From contig JACQFG010000094.1 of NCBI GenBank assembly GCA_016200155.1, forward strand, positions 1 to 7,236: DNA of 7,236 nucleotides, written 5' to 3'. Below the pieces are notes generated by a model. It made no database searches and was not told where the DNA came from. It was given only the letters and a program-made list of their open reading frames with translations. Position numbers and translations under genes: made by a program. Shown here piece by piece: positions 5,241-7,236 of the stretch (positions within the stretch are counted from its first letter, which is position 1; each line of letters starts with the position of its first letter). This DNA is from Planctomycetota bacterium (GTDB taxonomy: Bacteria; Planctomycetota; Planctomycetia; Gemmatales; Gemmataceae).

Positions 5241-6263
5241 ATGAATCGGTTTTCGTTGCTCGTGCCGGCTCTCGCCGCGCTGTTCATCGGTTCGACGTTC
5301 GTGCAGGCCCAGGAGACGATCAAGGATCGCAAGGGCTTCATCCCGAATCGCAAGCATGCCGTCGTCGCAGGCAAGGCGATCGGCATCCTGCTGACCGACG
5401 GAGCCCCCATTCTCCAACTCGAGGGCCGCAGCGGGCCGGCCGACCAGCTCGTTTTCTCCACCGGGGGCAACAGCTATCGCTGGGTCTATGTGCCCACCCA
5501 GGTTAACCCGCTCATCACCAACTTGCAAGTCCCCGTCGGCGACAAGGGCGAAAAAGCCGTCTACGCCGCCCTCAACATGGCCAATCCCAAATCGGTCCTC
5601 CCCTGGGCCGTCACGCTGCCTTACGCCCTGGTCGAGGTCGAGGTCAACAACGGCCGCGGCAGCCCGGTCAACGACAGCTTCGTCGGCACCAGCTTCCGCG
5701 TCCTCGACGGCAGCAAGGAATATCCGCTCAAGGTCGTCGATGTCCTCAAGCTCGTGAAGGCCAGCTATGCCGACCACATCGCCAAGCAGCAGAAGAACAT
5801 CGACGAGGCCATGAGGGACGCGGCCGAGAGATACCTCAAGGGCAAGGCGCCGACCGGCCCGCGCGAGAAGAAAGATTTGATGTACATGACCTGGCTGCCG
5901 GAATCGAACACGATGCGCGTACACTTCAAGACGACGATCAGCGACGGGGCCTACACGATCGTGAATCAGGGCGGCGGTCCGTTGCGCGATCCGCCGCCGC
6001 TCAAGCTGCCGCCGAAGAAAGTCAGCGCAGAGAGCCCCGTGCTTCGCATCGCCCCGAAGAAGCAATTCGCCGTGAAGACCGGCACGACCTTCGGCATCGA
6101 GTTCGGTGTGGCGTACATCGTCAACAAGGACGGTAAGGTTGTCGGCACAGAAGAGTTGCCGATCGAATCGTTCGCGCAGCAGTTGAACGTGCCGGTGTTC
6201 GAACAGGGCCCGCGTCCGCTGCCGCGGCCGTTGCCGGTGCCGCCGGCGAAGGAATCGATTTGA
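5241..6263 (+). CDS. Secreted protein of unknown function
   Basis: A 340-residue protein I do not recognise. Residues 1-23 form a signal peptide (MNRFSLLVPALAALFIGSTFVQA, cleavage probably before Gln24), so it is exported. The mature part starts basic (KDRKGFIPNRKHAVV). It then has a strand-rich region (about 40-165) including the aromatic stretch GGNSYRWVYVPTQ, a charged helix at about 168-202 (KLVKASYADHIAKQQKNIDE), a second strand-rich part (213-310) and a Pro-rich tail (EQGPRPLPRPLPVPPAK, 321-337). There is no membrane anchor, lipobox, sorting domain or catalytic motif that I can identify; only the signal sequence is hydrophobic enough to span the membrane. The ATG at 5241 was chosen over the in-frame ATG at 5055 because the latter would translate the palindrome. 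It is a single plus-strand gene between minus-strand genes and converges on the TPR gene. Confidence 0.85.
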   Translation: MNRFSLLVPALAALFIGSTFVQAQETIKDRKGFIPNRKHAVVAGKAIGILLTDGAPILQLEGRSGPADQLVFSTGGNSYRWVYVPTQVNPLITNLQVPVGDKGEKAVYAALNMANPKSVLPWAVTLPYALVEVEVNNGRGSPVNDSFVGTSFRVLDGSKEYPLKVVDVLKLVKASYADHIAKQQKNIDEAMRDAAERYLKGKAPTGPREKKDLMYMTWLPESNTMRVHFKTTISDGAYTIVNQGGGPLRDPPPLKLPPKKVSAESPVLRIAPKKQFAVKTGTTFGIEFGVAYIVNKDGKVVGTEELPIESFAQQLNVPVFEQGPRPLPRPLPVPPAKESI

Positions 6264-6270
6264 CCTGTTT

Positions 6271-6326
6271 GCCGCTTGCGGCGTAGCAAAACGATTGCGC
6301 CCTGTTTTTGCTACGCCGCAAGCGGC
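6271..6326. repeat. Shared palindrome between convergent genes
   Basis: Arms 6271-6291 and 6306-6326 are exact reverse complements (21 bp) around a 14-nt loop. The loop-side ends are AAAA and TTTT, and each arm contains GCCGC-TT-GCGGC or its complement. It begins 7 nt after the plus-strand stop and ends 2 nt from the minus-strand stop, so it serves both transcripts. It is the best candidate here for a two-way terminator or 3'-end stabiliser. The T-run is inside the stem rather than after it, so it is not a textbook intrinsic terminator. Confidence 0.9.
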
Positions 6327-6328
6327 GT

Positions 6329-7108
6329 TTACCCTTTCTTCGGCGGCCGACGAAACGGCGCGGGCGTCTTCTTCGTCGGTTCGCCCAGCGGCTCGGCTTG
6401 ATCGATGCGAAACGTTTTCGCGCCCAGTTCCAGGTACTTGCCGTGAGTCTCGGCGGCCACGAACGGCAGGAACGTCGGCTCGGCATCGGCGGTCGGCATT
6501 TGCTGGCTGGCGTGGATCAACGCGAACTGATGCCGCTGCCAGAGCGCGCGGAACGGCGCCGCGCCGTGATTGTGGAACAGGGCGGCCCGCACCTTCGCGG
6601 TCGCTTCCTGGACGTGGCCTTCACGCCGCAGCAGGTCGGCGACGCGGTCGATCACCTCGGCATCGGCGATGCCGAACTTGTACGCCTTGCGCACCAGCTT
6701 CATGGCATCCTGCGATCGGTCCATCGTGAACAGGTACGCCGCGAAGTCGAGCAGGTAGGTCGTGTCGCTCGGCTCCATTTCGACGGCGCGGGAATAATAC
6801 ATCTCCGCGCGGTTGCGATCGGCGGTTTCATCTTCGTCGATCGCGATGCCCATCAGATAGCAATACTCGGCCTTGAGCGGACGAATCGCCATCGCCGCGG
6901 TGAGGTGCCGGCGGGCTTCTTTGAATTTCTTGTGCTGAAGGTGGATTTCGGCGAGGAGGGATTGCACCTCCTCGGCGACGTATTCGGGTAAGCTGCGAAA
7001 GCCGCAGAGCTTGGTGAGCGGCGCGAGGGCTTCAGTGAATCGTCCCATCAGGACGAGATGCCGGCCGGTGGTCAGCAAAATGTCGCAAAGATTGAGCGTC
7101 TTGCTCAT
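6329..7108 (-). CDS. TPR-repeat protein
   Basis: A 259-residue, probably cytoplasmic protein with no signal peptide or membrane segment. At least four tetratricopeptide-like helix pairs are visible: about 45-77 (LLAEIHLQHKKFKEARRHL...AIRP), 80-113 (YLMGIAIDEDE...YYSRAVEMEP), 116-147 (LDFAAYLFTMDRSQDAMKLV) and 150-180 (DRVADLLRREGHVQEATAKV). A fifth, weaker pair lies at 10-37 (GRHLVLMGRFTEALAPL). The rest is a linker and a basic Pro-rich tail (TKKTPAPFRRPPKK). TPR domains bind partner proteins. A resemblance to type III secretion chaperones of the LcrH/SycD type was considered from the overall TPR layout, but no secretion genes are nearby, so no function is assigned. The start is supported by GGAGG 7 nt upstream and a promoter just beyond. 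The gene looks monocistronic within the window. Confidence 0.85.
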   Translation of the reverse strand: MSKTLNLCDILLTTGRHLVLMGRFTEALAPLTKLCGFRSLPEYVAEEVQSLLAEIHLQHKKFKEARRHLTAAMAIRPLKAEYCYLMGIAIDEDETADRNRAEMYYSRAVEMEPSDTTYLLDFAAYLFTMDRSQDAMKLVRKAYKFGIADAEVIDRVADLLRREGHVQEATAKVRAALFHNHGAAPFRALWQRHQFALIHASQQMPTADAEPTFLPFVAAETHGKYLELGAKTFRIDQAEPLGEPTKKTPAPFRRPPKKG

Positions 7109-7115
7109 GAGGCGG

Positions 7116-7120
7116 CCTCC
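7116..7120 (-). promoter_or_regulatory. Ribosome binding site of the TPR gene
   Basis: GGAGG on the minus strand with 7 nt to the ATG at 7108; the strongest Shine-Dalgarno match in the window. Confidence 0.75.
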
Positions 7121-7152
7121 GTGCTGCGTTCGAGCGGGCGTTGCCGAAGGGG

Positions 7153-7180
7153 ATTATAACCGGCGCGTTTCATCCCGCAA
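7153..7180 (-). promoter_or_regulatory. Sigma-70-type promoter of the TPR gene
   Basis: On the minus strand, TTGCGG (7180-7175) and a consensus TATAAT (7158-7153) are separated by 16 nt. Transcription would start near 7146, giving a leader of roughly 38 nt that contains the GGAGG site. The -35 box matches the consensus only in TTG plus neighbours, so the call rests mainly on the perfect -10 box, its position and the AT-rich patch in a GC-rich context. Confidence 0.65.
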
Positions 7181-7236
7181 GAGCAGAATCAGCTGGACGT
7201 CAGGGTTACATCGAATTTTCGTGGTGCGGGCGGCTC

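Overview
The window (about 60% G+C by eye) carries six complete protein genes and, at every gene junction, a long inverted repeat. Together they suggest a planctomycete: a Tat-exported DUF3500 protein, secreted hypothetical proteins with signal peptides, a POT peptide transporter, a TolB-like propeller and many dispersed palindromic intergenic repeats. This assignment is an inference from gene style and repeats; no rRNA or marker gene is present.

Layout. Minus strand, read from high to low coordinates: a TPR-repeat protein (7108 to 6329) with its own good sigma-70-type promoter (7153-7180). Convergent to it on the plus strand is a secreted protein of unknown function (5241-6263). Divergent from that one is a run of four co-directional minus-strand genes: the DUF3500 protein (4963 to 3929), a POT/PTR2 proton-coupled oligopeptide transporter (3807 to 2281), a secreted six-bladed TolB-like propeller protein (2160 to 1054) and a sugar phosphate isomerase/epimerase-like TIM barrel (967 to 116). 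Gaps between these four are 121, 120 and 86 nt, so one transcript is possible. The repeats between them, and the lack of a shared pathway, make a tight functional operon uncertain.

The most striking content is non-coding. Five different inverted repeats lie at the 3' ends of genes, and all six stop codons are either inside such a repeat or within 8 nt of one. A sixth repeat sits in the divergent intergenic region. Their sequences are unrelated: two are built from short G-rich or purine repeats and the others are REP-like palindromes. In several, each arm is itself a small hairpin. One REP-like family is also found inside the transporter coding sequence, where it is translated in frame and shows a compensatory base-pair change. 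Two stop codons (epimerase and propeller) lie within repeat sequence.

No RNA gene, CRISPR array, transposase or complete mobile element was seen. Bases 1-56 and 7181-7236 hold nothing I can name. I see no convincing multi-gene novel system; the repeat architecture and the two proteins of unknown function are the parts worth attention.
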